NCBI GenBank assembly: GCA_019916065.1 | Contig: CM034240.1 | Coordinates: forward strand, 47,540,238-47,604,237 | From: Vitellaria paradoxa | Lineage: Eukaryota > Streptophyta > Magnoliopsida > Ericales > Sapotaceae | Direction of reading: 5' to 3' | DNA: 64,000 nucleotides | Part shown: positions 48,336 to 59,586 of the stretch, piece by piece | Position numbering within the stretch: the stretch's first letter is position 1 | Layout: the number at the start of each line of letters is the position of its first letter | The notes under the pieces: model-generated | Seen by the model: the letters and a program-made list of their open reading frames with translations, nothing else | What the model was told of the DNA's origin: nothing | The model's database searches: none | Made by a program: the position numbers and the translations under genes

Positions 48336-51300
48336 CATACATACAATTTGAGTGCATATTCCAATTATTAGATAATTTTATTTTTTGAAAACTCATTTAA
48401 TAGGTGAGAATATAATATATAAGATATTTTCAAGCTTAAAAACTCAAGCTCAAAAATTTAGAACACACACCGTATTCTAATAATCACACAACCATCTTTT
48501 GCCTTTTTAATACACCCAACATCGATCCTATTATGGGTATATTTGGTCTATTAATTTTTATCAATTTTTAATTAAAAGTTAAAACGTGTCATTTTCATGC
48601 ATTTGATAAAAATTTATAAAAATTAAAAATATATATATATATAAATTTAGTAATTTTGTGTGTAATAACTTTTTTTTTACGTAGTTTATAATTTTTAATG
48701 GATAAAATTGAAAGTTGAAAAGGTAAAAAATTTTTAACATATACACACATACTTTTCTCTTTTGCATGGCACTAGTTGACTTATTTTTAGTTAGATAGCT
48801 AGCTACTAGTAACTAATTAGAAATAAATCAATTATTTTTGTGTTTGGGAAGGAAAAAAAAAAAAAGATGACCTTTTTAGGTGATTTTTTAATTTTGGTTA
48901 ATTTGACATTTTTGCTTTTAAAGGTTTAAAAGGAGATTAAAATGTAAAAAGATAAATTTAGTCATTTTACAAATAAGTAAATAAACCAATTAGCTCTTGC
49001 TTCCCAAACGATACCTAATTCAATCATTTGTGTGTGTATCTCACAATCATTAGGGTAAGCCTATTTTCCATCAACAATTGAGTTATTGTACTTCATTTAT
49101 TTTATGTATTTATTTATTAAATAAAATTATACAATTATTTTATTATTTTTTATTAAATATTTTTATAGTTTACTATCCAATAAAAAAAAGAATAATTGTA
49201 TGATTTCATCTAATAAAAAAGTAAAATGAAACATAAGAATTGAATTGTCGAGTACAAAGAGACTATTTCTATAATGCTCGTGAAGCCGTCTTCACTCAAA
49301 AGTTAAGTAAAAAAATATTAAAAAAAATCCAAAGATTAGTGAGTGATCAGCTTATCTAATGAGGTCACTTATAAGTGGAAATCAGCGAATAGTGCAAAAA
49401 TTCACTCCAACTGGGAAGGTGCTGGTTGAGCTTATCTAAGGTGATTAGTGGACATCAAGGCCGGAACCACAAAAATAGATTAGCCAACATTTTCACAACG
49501 ATAGGCTCCGTTTTAAAATATAATAAAATTTTAAAAATTTTATAAAACTTCAATTTCTATAAATTGCACGAATTATGAAATTAGAATTTTTATCAATTTA
49601 TACTAATTTTTATATACCTCAAATGCAGCCTTTAAAAAAATAGATAAGACGCGCATACTAAAGTGATCTTACGGAAAACAAATTTACGTACAAAGGGCCA
49701 AAATATTAAGAAAATATTAGGAAATTATGATTTATTATTATTATATCCTTTTCTTGGAGTTTAAGATAAGTGATGTGTAGAATAAATTAGTTAAACCTTC
49801 ATTAAAATTTGTTAATAATACAATCTTTCATTGTAGTATGAAAAATCACTCATATCTCATTTTTTTTAATTATGTAAAAAAATAAAATAAAATTAACCCC
49901 TACAATTAGTTGGTCTAAATTTAAATTCTTATTTTACTCCTAAATCTCGACCATGTTATATACTATTACTTAATTGAGTTAAATTAGATAACTCAAGAAA
50001 TACCATAACCATTTACTCTTTCTCTCATCGTCATTTTTCTTTTCAACAATTATATTATTCATCATCTTATTTATCTTTCGATCTATAAATAAATACATAC
50101 TTATTCTTTTTTACAGTAAATTTAATAATTTTTTCTCTCTCTAGCTATATAAACTCTTATTATCTTTACAATTTTTTTTTTCCATTCTCAACAAACCCAC
50201 GCACTCTCATAAGCATACACGCTTTAACTCTAAAGTCACTCTTTATGAACTCAATTGGTATTTACTTCTTAACAATCTTATTCCCTTGCAATCTTCTTCG
50301 TTTGGATACCCACTTTCTCCCTATACATCTCTGTCACACTATCTTCCTTTCAAACCTATATTTTCTTCTCACACTTTTCTCTCACCACAATCACAATTAA
50401 AATCCAAATCCACTGCTATATTTAGGTCATTAGTAGGTTCGAAATACTCGGGTTGAAAAGTAGAGAATAAATGCTAGAGAATTAAAAAAAATAAAGAAAA
50501 GATAAAAATTGGGTTAGCCATTTTAGTTAAATAGAGGAAATAGAATATAAAAAATAAAAATAAAAATAAATTGAAAGAGGGATCAATTTAAAGTGTAATG
50601 GGAGTAGAAAGAAAATTAAGTATTTTAATAAAAGTAAACTAACAAATTTCACTCTGACAAGAGGATAAATATAATTTTTCAAACCTTAGAAATAGTATTA
50701 TATTAATACAAAATCTCAAGAGAGAATTAAATAATTTAAATATATATTAAGAGAATTTGTATAAAAAAAAATAAAAAATATGCTTTTCTTTTCTTTTGTT
50801 TTTCCCCCCTTCCACGAGGAGGAGCCTTGACCCTTATTCTACTCGATTTAACATTTTATGAACTAAATTTAGTCGATTACATAAATCATTTTTATTCATT
50901 CCACTTGGTTAAAACATACAAACCTTCGTCTAGATAATTGTTTATTGGCATTCTATAAATTTTAATATACGAATTTCCCATTTTGTTTATTAGCAATGTG
51001 ATACAAATTCTACCTAAAAATATCTTTTACATCATTTTTTATTAAATTAAAGTGAATTCATTTTTTCCTTTCAAACTTAAGAAAGTTGCACTCTCACTTA
51101 GCAAATTGATTATTTTTCCAATTTGTTTTCTTCCTGGCAGAAATTGAGATTACAACTAATTTTTTTTTGGCTGCATTTGATGTACTAAAAAGTGAGAAAA
51201 ATGAGATAAAATGTGGTTTAGAAAAATTTTTTATGTTTGGTGCACAAAGCTCAAAATATTTTTTTTTGGAGATGAATAGTAAAATTTCGTTCCGACGGAT

Positions 51301-52348
51301 CGGATTTCTGTTTGGACAAATTCAAAATTTTAAGCAGTCATGACTTCTTTACACTACAATCTGTTCAAACGGATTGTAGAAACCGTTTGGACAAAAGTTG
51401 TTCGCGCGATTTCGTCGAAACGATTTCTACAATCTGTTGGAATGTTTTAAAAACGCCACAAAAAATAACCAAAGTGGGTGTCATTTGGTAGTTTGGGAGT
51501 CTATAGTGAGAATGGCAAAAAAATTTTTGTCATTTAATTAACCGAATTCTAGTTATTGACTTTTTGCCATTTAATTAACCGAATTCTAATTATCGACTTT
51601 TTTTTAGAAAAATATTAAAATTTTTTAAATTTTAAGAAGACAAGAATGTGTAAAATTTTATAGAGATTTTTAGATATTTATCAAATATAGCATTTATTTA
51701 AAAAAAAAGTAAAATAAATAAATAATAAAAAAAATCAACCATCGAAAGGACATACCCTGACCTGCCTCCTTGCCATACCACTTACGTGTGAACCTTTTCA
51801 TCTAACAATCCCAAAGATTTCATGGTGTCGATGAATGTTCAAAAGCGAAATTCATAACATTGTTATTCGTATCCTCCTCATATGCCCGCATCCAGCCCCC
51901 TTTCTGTGAAATGCTCATGATAGTAAATCATCGTCCTTTTGTCTTCCGTACGTCACCCGCCCACCACCGAAAACGATATGGGGTTGTAAAGATAAACTAA
52001 AAAGACTGTGCTTGAACCCCATGCCATCTCTTTGCAACGTGCGGAAACTCTATTGGTCCACTTGGCAACGTGCCTTCTGAGAAGGAAGAAATTGGCAGTT
52101 TCCTTCCAGCGGCCATTGGTGGCCTTTGTGGGGTTGAGGGATCCCCCCTTTTATGTATGGTATCAGTCTCGTGACTTTCGTCTCTGGTGCAAGAGGGTCT
52201 CTCTCTATTTGTTTCCTCCTTGGGATATAAGAGAAATCCAATAGAATTCCTTATATGAACCGCCCATCCGTGAGAGCACTCACCAGAAAACCCAGGTGAT
52301 CTCTTGTTGTTGAATTGGGTTTTCCACTTTTCCTAGAGTAATAATAAT

Positions 52349-52351
<3 letters not shown>

Positions 52352-52381
<30 letters not shown>
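52352..52381. repeat. GA microsatellite in the BAC2 5' flank
   Basis: About 15 GA units. A second GA/GGGA-rich block lies at 52536-52580. Both are probably in the promoter or leader of BAC2. Confidence 0.9.
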
Positions 52382-52385
<4 letters not shown>

Positions 52386-52509
52386 TCAAAATGTTGGGAT
52401 AACCTGGGTGTGGATGTCTTTGTCAAATTGAAAAGATATATAGAATTGATCTTTGTTTATATCGGTATACGCATATACTGAAAGAGGCTTTAAATTGCTA
52501 GTTTGGTGG

Positions 52510-52635
52510 ATGCTCTATCAAGCACACAGCAAATAAAGAGAGAGAGAGAGAGAGGGAGAGGAAGGGAGGGAGGGAGGGAGATTGAAGGTATAAAAGTTGA
52601 TTCGAGTCTTTCAGGGAATGTCAGTGAAAGGTTAA
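52510..52635 (+). promoter_or_regulatory. Two short upstream ORFs before the BAC2 start
   Basis: One uORF at 52510-52536 codes for MLYQAHSK. Another at 52618-52635 codes for MSVKG and stops four bases before the BAC2 ATG. Whether either is in the mRNA depends on the transcription start, which the sequence does not reveal. Confidence 0.45.
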
Positions 52636-52639
52636 TTAG

Positions 52640-55600
52640 ATGGATTTCTGGCCGGAGTTCCTTGCAAGCAGCTGGGGGAGAGAATTTGTGGCCGGTGGGT
52701 TCGGCGGCGTAGCCGGGATCTTCACCGGTTATCCGCTGGACACCCTCAGAATCCGGCAGCAGCACCACCACTCCGGCACCGCAAGTTCTGCCCTCACCAT
52801 CCTTCGCAGTGTTGTGGCTAAAGAAGGAAGCCTTGCCCTTTACAGGGGCATGGGTGCACCCTTGGCTTCTGTCACTTTTCAGGTTAATCAATCTTTCATT
52901 ATATTTCTGTTTATTGATTCTTCTTCTATTTCTCATTCTTCCAATATTCTTTCGTTTCTTAAGGCTCCGTTTTGTATCAGTAGCTATTAACTAAGTTAAC
53001 GGCTACTTTAATAGTATTTGATTAAATTTATTTTTGTATATTTTAATTTTTTTTAAACTTTCAGAATAAAAATATCAAATTAACAAAAAAAAGTTAGTTG
53101 CCTCAAAAAAAGTCATTTTTTTCCTTTCTGAAAGTTAGCTAAATTTGTTCCCAAACCAAGCTTAAGAGTAAGTGCACCAATGGATAGCTAAATTATCTAG
53201 TAAACAGTATACATTTTGGACTTAGCCAGTAACTTTTTTTTTTCAAGTCACATTAATGCTAGGCATTTTACTAATTATCTATTAAAAAATTAATTTTTTA
53301 AAATTGGAGCCTATTATCTTCTACAATATAAAGGTCATTGTCTTCTTCAACAAATAATAAACAATTGTTTAACTGGTGAACAGTAACTCGGCAGAAATTA
53401 AGAGTTATTGTAGTAGGAGCAAAAATAACTGTGGCTTTAGAGAGTCTGGTGTAGATGATTTTCTTTCTGACTAGCTAGCAAAAATACATAAAATGCTTAT
53501 TTACCTATTCTGCTGTACATGCTCTAAGTTGTTTCCATGGAACAAAAAATTTGTGTTCATCAGTTCATGATTTTTTATGTCTTCAATTCCGTTTTCTGAT
53601 TATTCCATGCCTTTTAAATGAAAAATAATGTTTTATCAAATATATATATATATATATATTGATGATACAACAATCGTCCCTCATTAAAAAGGAGTCGAGA
53701 ATTAAGTCAACTTATAAACCTCTCTACATTTTTTCCTGATACGACGCGTTTTAAAATCATGAGGGTACTGATACGACGCTTAAATCTTCAGAATTAAGCG
53801 TGTTCTAATGGAAGCAGTACTAGAATGGGTGATCCGCGGATGGTGACTCCCTAGGAAGCAGCTAATCACTCCCAAAGTAGAGAATATCCACTAAGAGAAT
53901 TTATGTACGGACAAAAATAAAACAGTATCATATATATTACATAATAAGTGTAATTAGAATGGTTTTACAGATGAAAAGGAGTGTTCTTCGTCATTTTGAT
54001 TAAGTTATTAATTCACAATTATTTGGTGTTATTCTAGTAAAGTAATAAACTCATAAGCGATTCCAAATCATGAATTACTTTTTTTATAACTTTTTTTTTC
54101 AATTGTATAACATTAATCATTAACCCTTTCAAAGTAGTTGTTGAAGACTAGTAAATGATATTCCTCATCCATTCCCTGTGGACGAGCCGTGTGGTCTTTA
54201 TAGTATTGTCTTTTTCACAAATTGCTTGAGTTGTTAAGTTGCTAACCTTCTTTTGTGTTATTATATATTAAATAATTTTTTTATTTTTTGGAATTGACTA
54301 AATTTGAGCCGTTCTCAGAACAGACTTCACCAAGGAAATTAAAGAGAGAGAGAGAGAGAGTAGCTACACAATTCTAGCCCAACATGGAATTGAATACATT
54401 GCACTAAATTATCATGGGAGAGAGACAAGAAGAAGAACATTGTTTTTGTGTTGTTTGTCTTCACAAGGGGACTAGGTTCTGGTTCTTGCTCTTGGAATTT
54501 GACTCATGGGATTCACCAAAAATAAATAAGTGGCAGGATATGAGGATGCCGGTTGATGTCAATTGTTTGTTGTATACTCGATGGATAATGGACTCCATAA
54601 AAGAACAGAGGTTGCTCATTGAGGCTTTTGTTTCAATGCGTAAGGTTTTCAAACACGCAACCTTTTTTAGCACCAAAAAATTCTAAAGTTGTATTACGCA
54701 ATTATTGACTTTTGCTTGCAAGAATAAAAACATGTTTAAGTTCGCATTCCAAAAGCAAAAAATCATCGTTTTGTAATGATAATTCTGAGGTTTTCAGCAT
54801 ATGAATTAGAATGACAATTTTGGGGTCTTAATTACTGCATTGGGGAATAGATTTTTGCGGTGCATGAGTTGAAGAATTGAGTTTTGCACTCTTGTCTTGA
54901 TATAAGTATAAAATGATAAATTATATATATTGTTTAACTTCTTATAAACAATAAACGAGTCTTGAGTTTTTAACGAGTCGAGTAAGTCAATGTTCAGCCT
55001 CAATTCGTTTATAAAAGAGACTTAAATTTTTGTATTCAAGTTGTCCATGTTTATTAGATGCATGAATCGAGTTGTTCCTCAACGAGCTCAAGCCTATTTA
55101 TAACGGATTGGATCATATGAAATCCAATTATGCTATCCAAAAAAAAAAAATCTTGTTAGATTTGCTTCCACTCAACGAGAAAGTAGTTCTTATTCCAATA
55201 GCTTGGTTTCACTTGATATGATAGCTGTTTTCTATCAACGAATCAAATGTTGACTTGCGTTTTTCACCGATGCAGAATGCCATGGTTTTCTCCATCTATG
55301 GCGTCCTTTCACGAGCGTTTGACTCTCCTCTTCCAGCTACTGATCCTCCATCCTACAAAGGGGTTGCCTTAGGAGGAGTTGGAACAGGGGCCATACAGAG
55401 CCTCTTGCTCTCCCCTGTTGAACTAGTAAAAATCCGCCTCCAATTACAGACGGCAAACCATAAAAAGACCCAATTGCCAGATCCTCACAGAGGTCCATTG
55501 AGTGTCACCAGAAGCATAATTCAGACAGAAGGGTTTCGAGGAATTTACAGAGGTTTAACAATCACAGTGCTCAGAGATGCGCCCGCTTATGGTGTCTACT

Positions 55601-55980
55601 TCTGGACATACGAGTACATGAGGGAGCAACTTCACCCAGGCTGCCGAAGGACTGGTCAAGAGAGCGTTGGAACCATGCTGATTGCTGGAGGACTCGCAGG
55701 GGTTGCGAGCTGGGCTTCCTGCTATCCTTTGGATGTCATCAAAACCAGACTTCAAGCTCAATCGAAAACTTCCCCAACAAAGTACAGAGGCATTGCTGAT
55801 TGCTTTCAGAAGAGTGTCAGAGAAGAGGGGTATGGTGTGCTGTGGCGAGGATTGGGTACTGCGATTTCCAGAGCTTTCATAGTGAATGGGGCGGTTTTCA
55901 CTGCTTATGAAACTGCCCTGAGGCTCTTGTTCAACAACAATCATGAAAGCATTCAAAGAGACAATGCAGTCGAAGACTGA
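52640..55980 (+). CDS. BAC2: Mitochondrial basic amino acid carrier BAC2, two exons
   Basis: The exons are 52640-52882 (81 codons) and 55276-55980, with donor TTTCAG|GTTAAT and acceptor GATGCAG|AATGCC, giving 315 residues. It is a three-repeat mitochondrial carrier in the inner membrane. The signatures are YPLDTLR (31-37), SPVELVK (127-133) and YPLDVIK (231-237), each followed by a Gly-rich second helix. The start MDFWPEFLASSWGREFVAGG closely matches Arabidopsis BAC2 (At1g79900) as I recall it, and so do YRGLTITVLRDAPAYG and HPGCRRTGQE. BAC2 exchanges arginine, lysine, ornithine and related basic amino acids, feeding mitochondrial arginase and the stress-linked proline/urea pathway. Compared with the Arabidopsis protein as I recall it there is a short insertion around residues 139-152. 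The gene converges on PDX1.2, with about 1 kb between their stop codons. Confidence 0.95.
53640..53660. repeat. AT microsatellite in the BAC2 intron
   Basis: About ten AT units, seen directly. Confidence 0.85.
53664..53940 (+). mobile_element. Truncated 5S-bearing LTR (Cassandra-type) in the BAC2 intron
   Basis: Shares ACGCGTTTTAAAA and the 5S-like block with the solo LTR at 39.6 kb: AGAATTAAGCGTGTTCT (box A area) and GCAGTACTAGAATGGGTGAT (box C area), then CCTAGGAAGCAGCTAAT and CCCAAAGTAGAGAATATC. An 18-base insertion-like segment follows box C. Its ends are not clear and no target duplication is visible. Confidence 0.6.
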
Positions 55981-56977
55981 TGTCTCTGATGCTTGAGGAT
56001 TACCCAATTGGAAGCTGGTAGAATTGCACTCAGTGGTTATCTTGAACCCACAAACCACAGGAAATCATTCAAAATTACTTGCTATTTTGTGCCATTATGC
56101 TCAAAAACATTTCAATCTTTACAGAAATAGGACATTTATTCTAAAGCAACCAGGGTCCAGAGGAAAACAAAGGTCTAAGTGAATAAAGCAGGACGTCTTT
56201 TTCTGCACAAAGCGGCACCATGACATTGGCTGCTAACTTAAGTGCACCTTCGAAGCAAATCATCTAACATCCAAACTGCGGGCGCCAAAAAGGATGTGGC
56301 TTTGGCGTACGCTACATTTTCATAACCATGACAACAATCAGTGTAATGATAAAATTATTGCACAGGCTTTTTTTTTTAATCTTCTTCTGATAAAGAATAA
56401 GAAGAATCCCCTCAAAATTAGTCATACTGGATTCTAGCTTCCATGGCAAATCCAAAAACCATGAACCTCTCAGAAGACCTAATCAGGCTTGCACAATGGT
56501 GAAGGCAATGTGTAATTAGCCCTCAAAAGGGATATTCATTTGCGATATGCGAACCTAAACTCATTTTTCCAGCACTTCTAGCTCATTTATTTTAGGATAC
56601 GCGAATTTGCTTTCAGCAGTATTTTGAAAGATTAACTTATTTGGGAATTTCTAAATCTACACTTATTTTCAAATTAATGGTAACCAATTTAAATCTTTTT
56701 AAGGTTATTTAAGACTTACCAATCATTAACTTCAAGGGAATCAATCAAAGTGAATGCAATTCTTATGCAAATCATCGTAGTTGCATATATTAATCAGCAG
56801 CAAATGCCAGCAGTTGACAAATTTATTCGGCACTTAAACTATACCTGCTTTACGTATCTTGACAAACAATGACACAAGGCATACAAAGTACAGGTAAAAC
56901 CAGCACAGTGGCGGAAGACACCGGCTCCACTACATGATTAGTAACAGACAAGAAATACACATTCACCGAAACAATCA
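55981..56977. other. Shared 3' region of BAC2 and PDX1.2
   Basis: The two genes point towards each other across about 1 kb. Nothing repetitive or coding is recognised; the 3' UTRs of both genes should lie here and could overlap. Confidence 0.6.
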
Positions 56978-57901
56978 TCAATAGGCAGGTCTGGCATCAA
57001 ACTGTTCGACCCTGTTCTCACTGAGATTAAGTCCAGCCATGGCCTCATCTAGCCCACAACTCATCTCTGCCAACACGCACGGGTCATTGTAGTTTCTCAC
57101 AGCCTGCACAATCGCTCGAACACGCTTATACGGATCCGAACAGTTGAAAATCTCGGGTCCAACATACACTCCATCGCAACCCAATTGCATCATCAGCGCC
57201 GCGTCTGCGGCCGTCGCAATGCCTCCGGCAGCAAAATGGACCACCGGAAGCCTACCCATTTGCTTGGTCTGAGCTACGATGTCGTACGGAGCCCCAATCT
57301 TCTTCGAAAACGCGAAGACTTCATCTTCGTCTAAGTTTGTTAGAAGCCTTATATCTCCCATCACTTTCCGCACGCTACGAACCGTTTCGACGATGTTGCC
57401 GGACCCAGATAGATCCCCCTGAGTCCTTATCATTGCAGCACCTTCTCTCACTCTCCTCAACGCCTCTCCCAGATCCCGACACCCGCAGATGAACGGAACC
57501 CCAAAATTGTGCTTGTTGATGAAATTGTCTTCGTCGGCGAAGGCGAGAAGCTCGCTCTCGTCGACGTAATCGACGCCAACGGCTTCGAGAATTTGGGCTT
57601 CCACGAAATGGCCGACTCGGGCTTTGGCCATTACAGGGATTGAGACGGCACACTTGATATCCTTGATGAGAGTCGGATCGGGCATGCGAGAAATGCCGCC
57701 GCCTTGGTACGGCGGCTCGGAGACTATGATACAGCAAGCTCCGGCCGACTCGGCGATCTTGGCTTGTTCCGCATTGGTGACTTCCAGAATTGCTCCGCCT
57801 CTGAGCGTTTGGGCTAGACCGACCTTGATTGAGAATGGGTTCTTCTTGGCGTCGGTGATGGCGCTGCCGCTGTAGACCGTGACAGCACCGTCGTCTGCCA
57901 T
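56978..57901 (-). CDS. PDX1.2: PDX1.2-like pyridoxal 5'-phosphate synthase pseudoenzyme
   Basis: A single exon of 307 residues starting at the first in-frame ATG ([12 protein letters not shown]). The whole PDX1/SNZ (beta/alpha)8 fold is present, but positions needed for PLP synthesis have changed. The catalytic Asp of GGVIMDV is Glu40 (GGAILEV). The second catalytic Lys (TKGEAGTGN in active PDX1) is Gln161 in [11 protein letters not shown]. The phosphate-loop word VGSGIF is VGPEIF (247-252). The first catalytic Lys (VMAKARVGH, Lys93) is still there. The Glu and Gln changes are shared with Arabidopsis PDX1.2, a non-catalytic partner that co-assembles with PDX1.1/1.3 and sustains vitamin B6 synthesis under heat and oxidative stress. 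It acts in the cytosol; no transit peptide is seen. The gene is intronless, as in Arabidopsis PDX1 genes. A heat-shock element cluster lies directly upstream. Confidence 0.95.
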   Translation of the reverse strand: MADDGAVTVYSGSAITDAKKNPFSIKVGLAQTLRGGAILEVTNAEQAKIAESAGACCIIVSEPPYQGGGISRMPDPTLIKDIKCAVSIPVMAKARVGHFVEAQILEAVGVDYVDESELLAFADEDNFINKHNFGVPFICGCRDLGEALRRVREGAAMIRTQGDLSGSGNIVETVRSVRKVMGDIRLLTNLDEDEVFAFSKKIGAPYDIVAQTKQMGRLPVVHFAAGGIATAADAALMMQLGCDGVYVGPEIFNCSDPYKRVRAIVQAVRNYNDPCVLAEMSCGLDEAMAGLNLSENRVEQFDARPAY

Positions 57902-58002
57902 TGCCGGGTGTTCGTGAAAATGCTCGCACGGGGGCAGCACGAGAAACAGATGAGGGATGCGATACCAGTTTGCGGACGTCGCGTGGGTCGATTTATGGGA
58001 AG

Positions 58003-58008
58003 ATATAT
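58003..58008 (-). promoter_or_regulatory. Probable TATA box of PDX1.2
   Basis: CATATATC on the minus strand, about 100 bases before the start codon and 32 bases downstream of the nearest heat-shock element. A second AT-rich word, CCATAAATCG, follows it. The position suits a short leader of 60-80 bases. Confidence 0.5.
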
Positions 58009-58039
58009 GAGGAGGTGGAGGGCCGCGGTGTTCGGTGAG

Positions 58040-58052
58040 TTCGGGAAGCTTC
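58040..58052. promoter_or_regulatory. Perfect three-unit heat-shock element, PDX1.2 promoter
   Basis: TTCGGGAAGCTTC fits TTCnnGAAnnTTC exactly, the consensus bound by HSF trimers. It lies about 140 bases upstream of the PDX1.2 ATG, just upstream of the TATA-like word. Confidence 0.75.
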
Positions 58053-58070
58053 CCTCCGGGTGGGGGAAAA

Positions 58071-58083
58071 TTGTAGAATGTTC
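58071..58083. promoter_or_regulatory. Second, imperfect heat-shock element
   Basis: GAATGTTC is a perfect two-unit site (GAAnnTTC at 58076-58083); with the preceding TTG it becomes a three-unit site with one mismatch. Confidence 0.5.
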
Positions 58084-58187
58084 GGCGTTATATTCCAAAA
58101 TGTGGAAGGATCAAAGTCTGTGTAACGGTCTGTTTGGATATGCACATTTATTCAAATCATGTAAAATTTTTGTGGGATGAACATTAA

Positions 58188-58628
58188 GGCTGTGTTTGGA
58201 GCACTAACAAACTAAATAAAACAAAATAAATCTCTAATAATCTCTATAAATTACTCAAATTCTCTATTACACATTTATACATTCCTACCTTTACTAATTT
58301 CAAAAAATTTCAATATTTCTTTAAAAAAAATTAGAAGAAAATTAATCGAATGCGTAAATTTTTTTTGACAATCATATTCTTTATGTCAAAAACTTTCAAA
58401 TAACTGCCGTTATCGCTATTTTATATAAAATTTTTTGAATCCGTGGGAACGAATTTAGAAAACTGTTCCCGTGGTTTTGGCGCTGTGCCATATAGTGTTG
58501 ATTTTTTGAATCCGTGGGAACGATTTTAGGATAATCGTTTCTACGATTTGCTACTATTCATCTCCAAAAACGATGTCAAAATTAACCAAAAATTACATTT
58601 TATATGAATTTATCTTACTAACACTACC
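58188..58628 (+). mobile_element. MITE, TCCGTGRGAACGGA-core family, TAA-flanked copy
   Basis: TAA on both sides. It starts GGCTGTGTTTGGAGCACTAA. TTTTTTGAATCCGTGGGAAC occurs twice inside (58432 and 58493 areas), an internal duplication absent from the copy at 210-574. It lies about 290 bases upstream of the PDX1.2 start codon. Confidence 0.7.
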
Positions 58629-58938
58629 TAAATTCATATTTTTTATGGCTTTTGATGCAAAATTTATGTGGCACCATTAGCAACCAAAAAACTTTTGTAT
58701 ATATATTTTTTGGAAGTCACATTTTTATGACTTTTGATGCAAATTTGTAAAAAAATTATAAGAGCATGTGTCTACCAGGGGCTCAAATTTATAATTTTTT
58801 TTTTGTAAAAAATTATAAATTCTTTACAACTTCTGAAGAAAATTAAAAATTTTTGTCACTCTAGTATTTAGGGTAGTATTTTATGTGGTTAGTAATTATC
58901 AACTTTTAGAAAAAAAAATTTGATGAAAGTTAAACTTT

Positions 58939-58940
58939 AC

Positions 58941-58976
<36 letters not shown>
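58939..58976. repeat. AAT microsatellite
   Basis: About 12 AAT units, seen directly. Confidence 0.9.
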
Positions 58977-58978
<2 letters not shown>

Positions 58979-59136
58979 CTCAAAACTTTACTAAAAATTT
59001 ACAAAATGCAAAAATAAAAAAATTACAAAATTGAGAAGTCAAAAAAAGTTATTTACCAAATGGGCTTGGTAAAAGGTTAAATTTTTATCCATTTGGTAAA
59101 ATATTAAATTTTTGAAAAAAATTAGAAAAAGTTATA

Positions 59137-59300
59137 GGAGGCGTTTGGGGCGTCAAAAAAATAAAAAAAATCAAAAGTTGGTACTGATGTGATGTGAAAA
59201 TAACATTTGACGAAATATGATTGAAAGAATTTGAAAATTTTTGAAATTTTTTTAATTTTTTGAAAAAAATTAGAGATCCATACACACCCATAATGTGACA
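59137..59300 (+). mobile_element. Short MITE (GATGTGATGTGAAAA type)
   Basis: Reads GGAGGCGTTTGGGGCGTCAA, ACTGATGTGATGTGAAAATA and TTGAAAGAATTTGAAAATTT. A close relative starts near 63795 (TTTGACGTGATGTAAAAATG, TTGAAGGAATTTGAAAACTT). Confidence 0.5.
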
Positions 59301-59586
59301 ATTGTTATACATTTAATAAAACATTCAACTTTGAAAAAAAAAAAAAACAAAAACAAATTGTAAGGTTTAAGTAGGTGGCAACTTTTTTGCATTTGGTAAA
59401 ATATTTATTCTTTTGTAAAAAATTCAATATATGTTTAGTGTGTAAAACAATCATAAGTCGATTCAAAAGTTGAAAGTTAGGAAAAAAAAAATTAAAGAAT
59501 TGTTAAATGAATTCTACATATATTTATCTATCAATACATATGACAGAAAGTCATTAAAATAAGTAACTGTTGAAATTTCAATCTAA

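Larger units (their letters stand above)
43822..52639. other. Gene-poor, repeat-rich block (right part) and BAC2 5' flank
   Basis: No gene is supported. The content is MITEs (about 44215-44355, 44565-44706, 46190-46333, 46772-46929, 48540-48765, 48840-49015, 51175-51500), tandem repeats (46371-46533), a possible SINE (47990-48335) and an LTR-like stretch near 47160-47600 that includes TCGATGTGGGACAAACG. From about 51750 the composition becomes less AT-rich; this is the promoter and leader region of BAC2. Confidence 0.55.
52883..55275 (+). other. Intron of BAC2
   Basis: 2393 bases. Besides the LTR fragment it holds a MITE-like stretch at about 52965-53165 (TAAGGCTCCGTTTTG at the left, CCCAAACCAAGCTTAAG at the right) and a GA run at 54344-54360. 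No exon is missed: the carrier reads continuously across the junction. Confidence 0.65.

Noticed and set aside
54414..54686. 90-codon frame in the BAC2 intron
   Set aside because: The carrier is complete without it and the peptide has no recognisable features.
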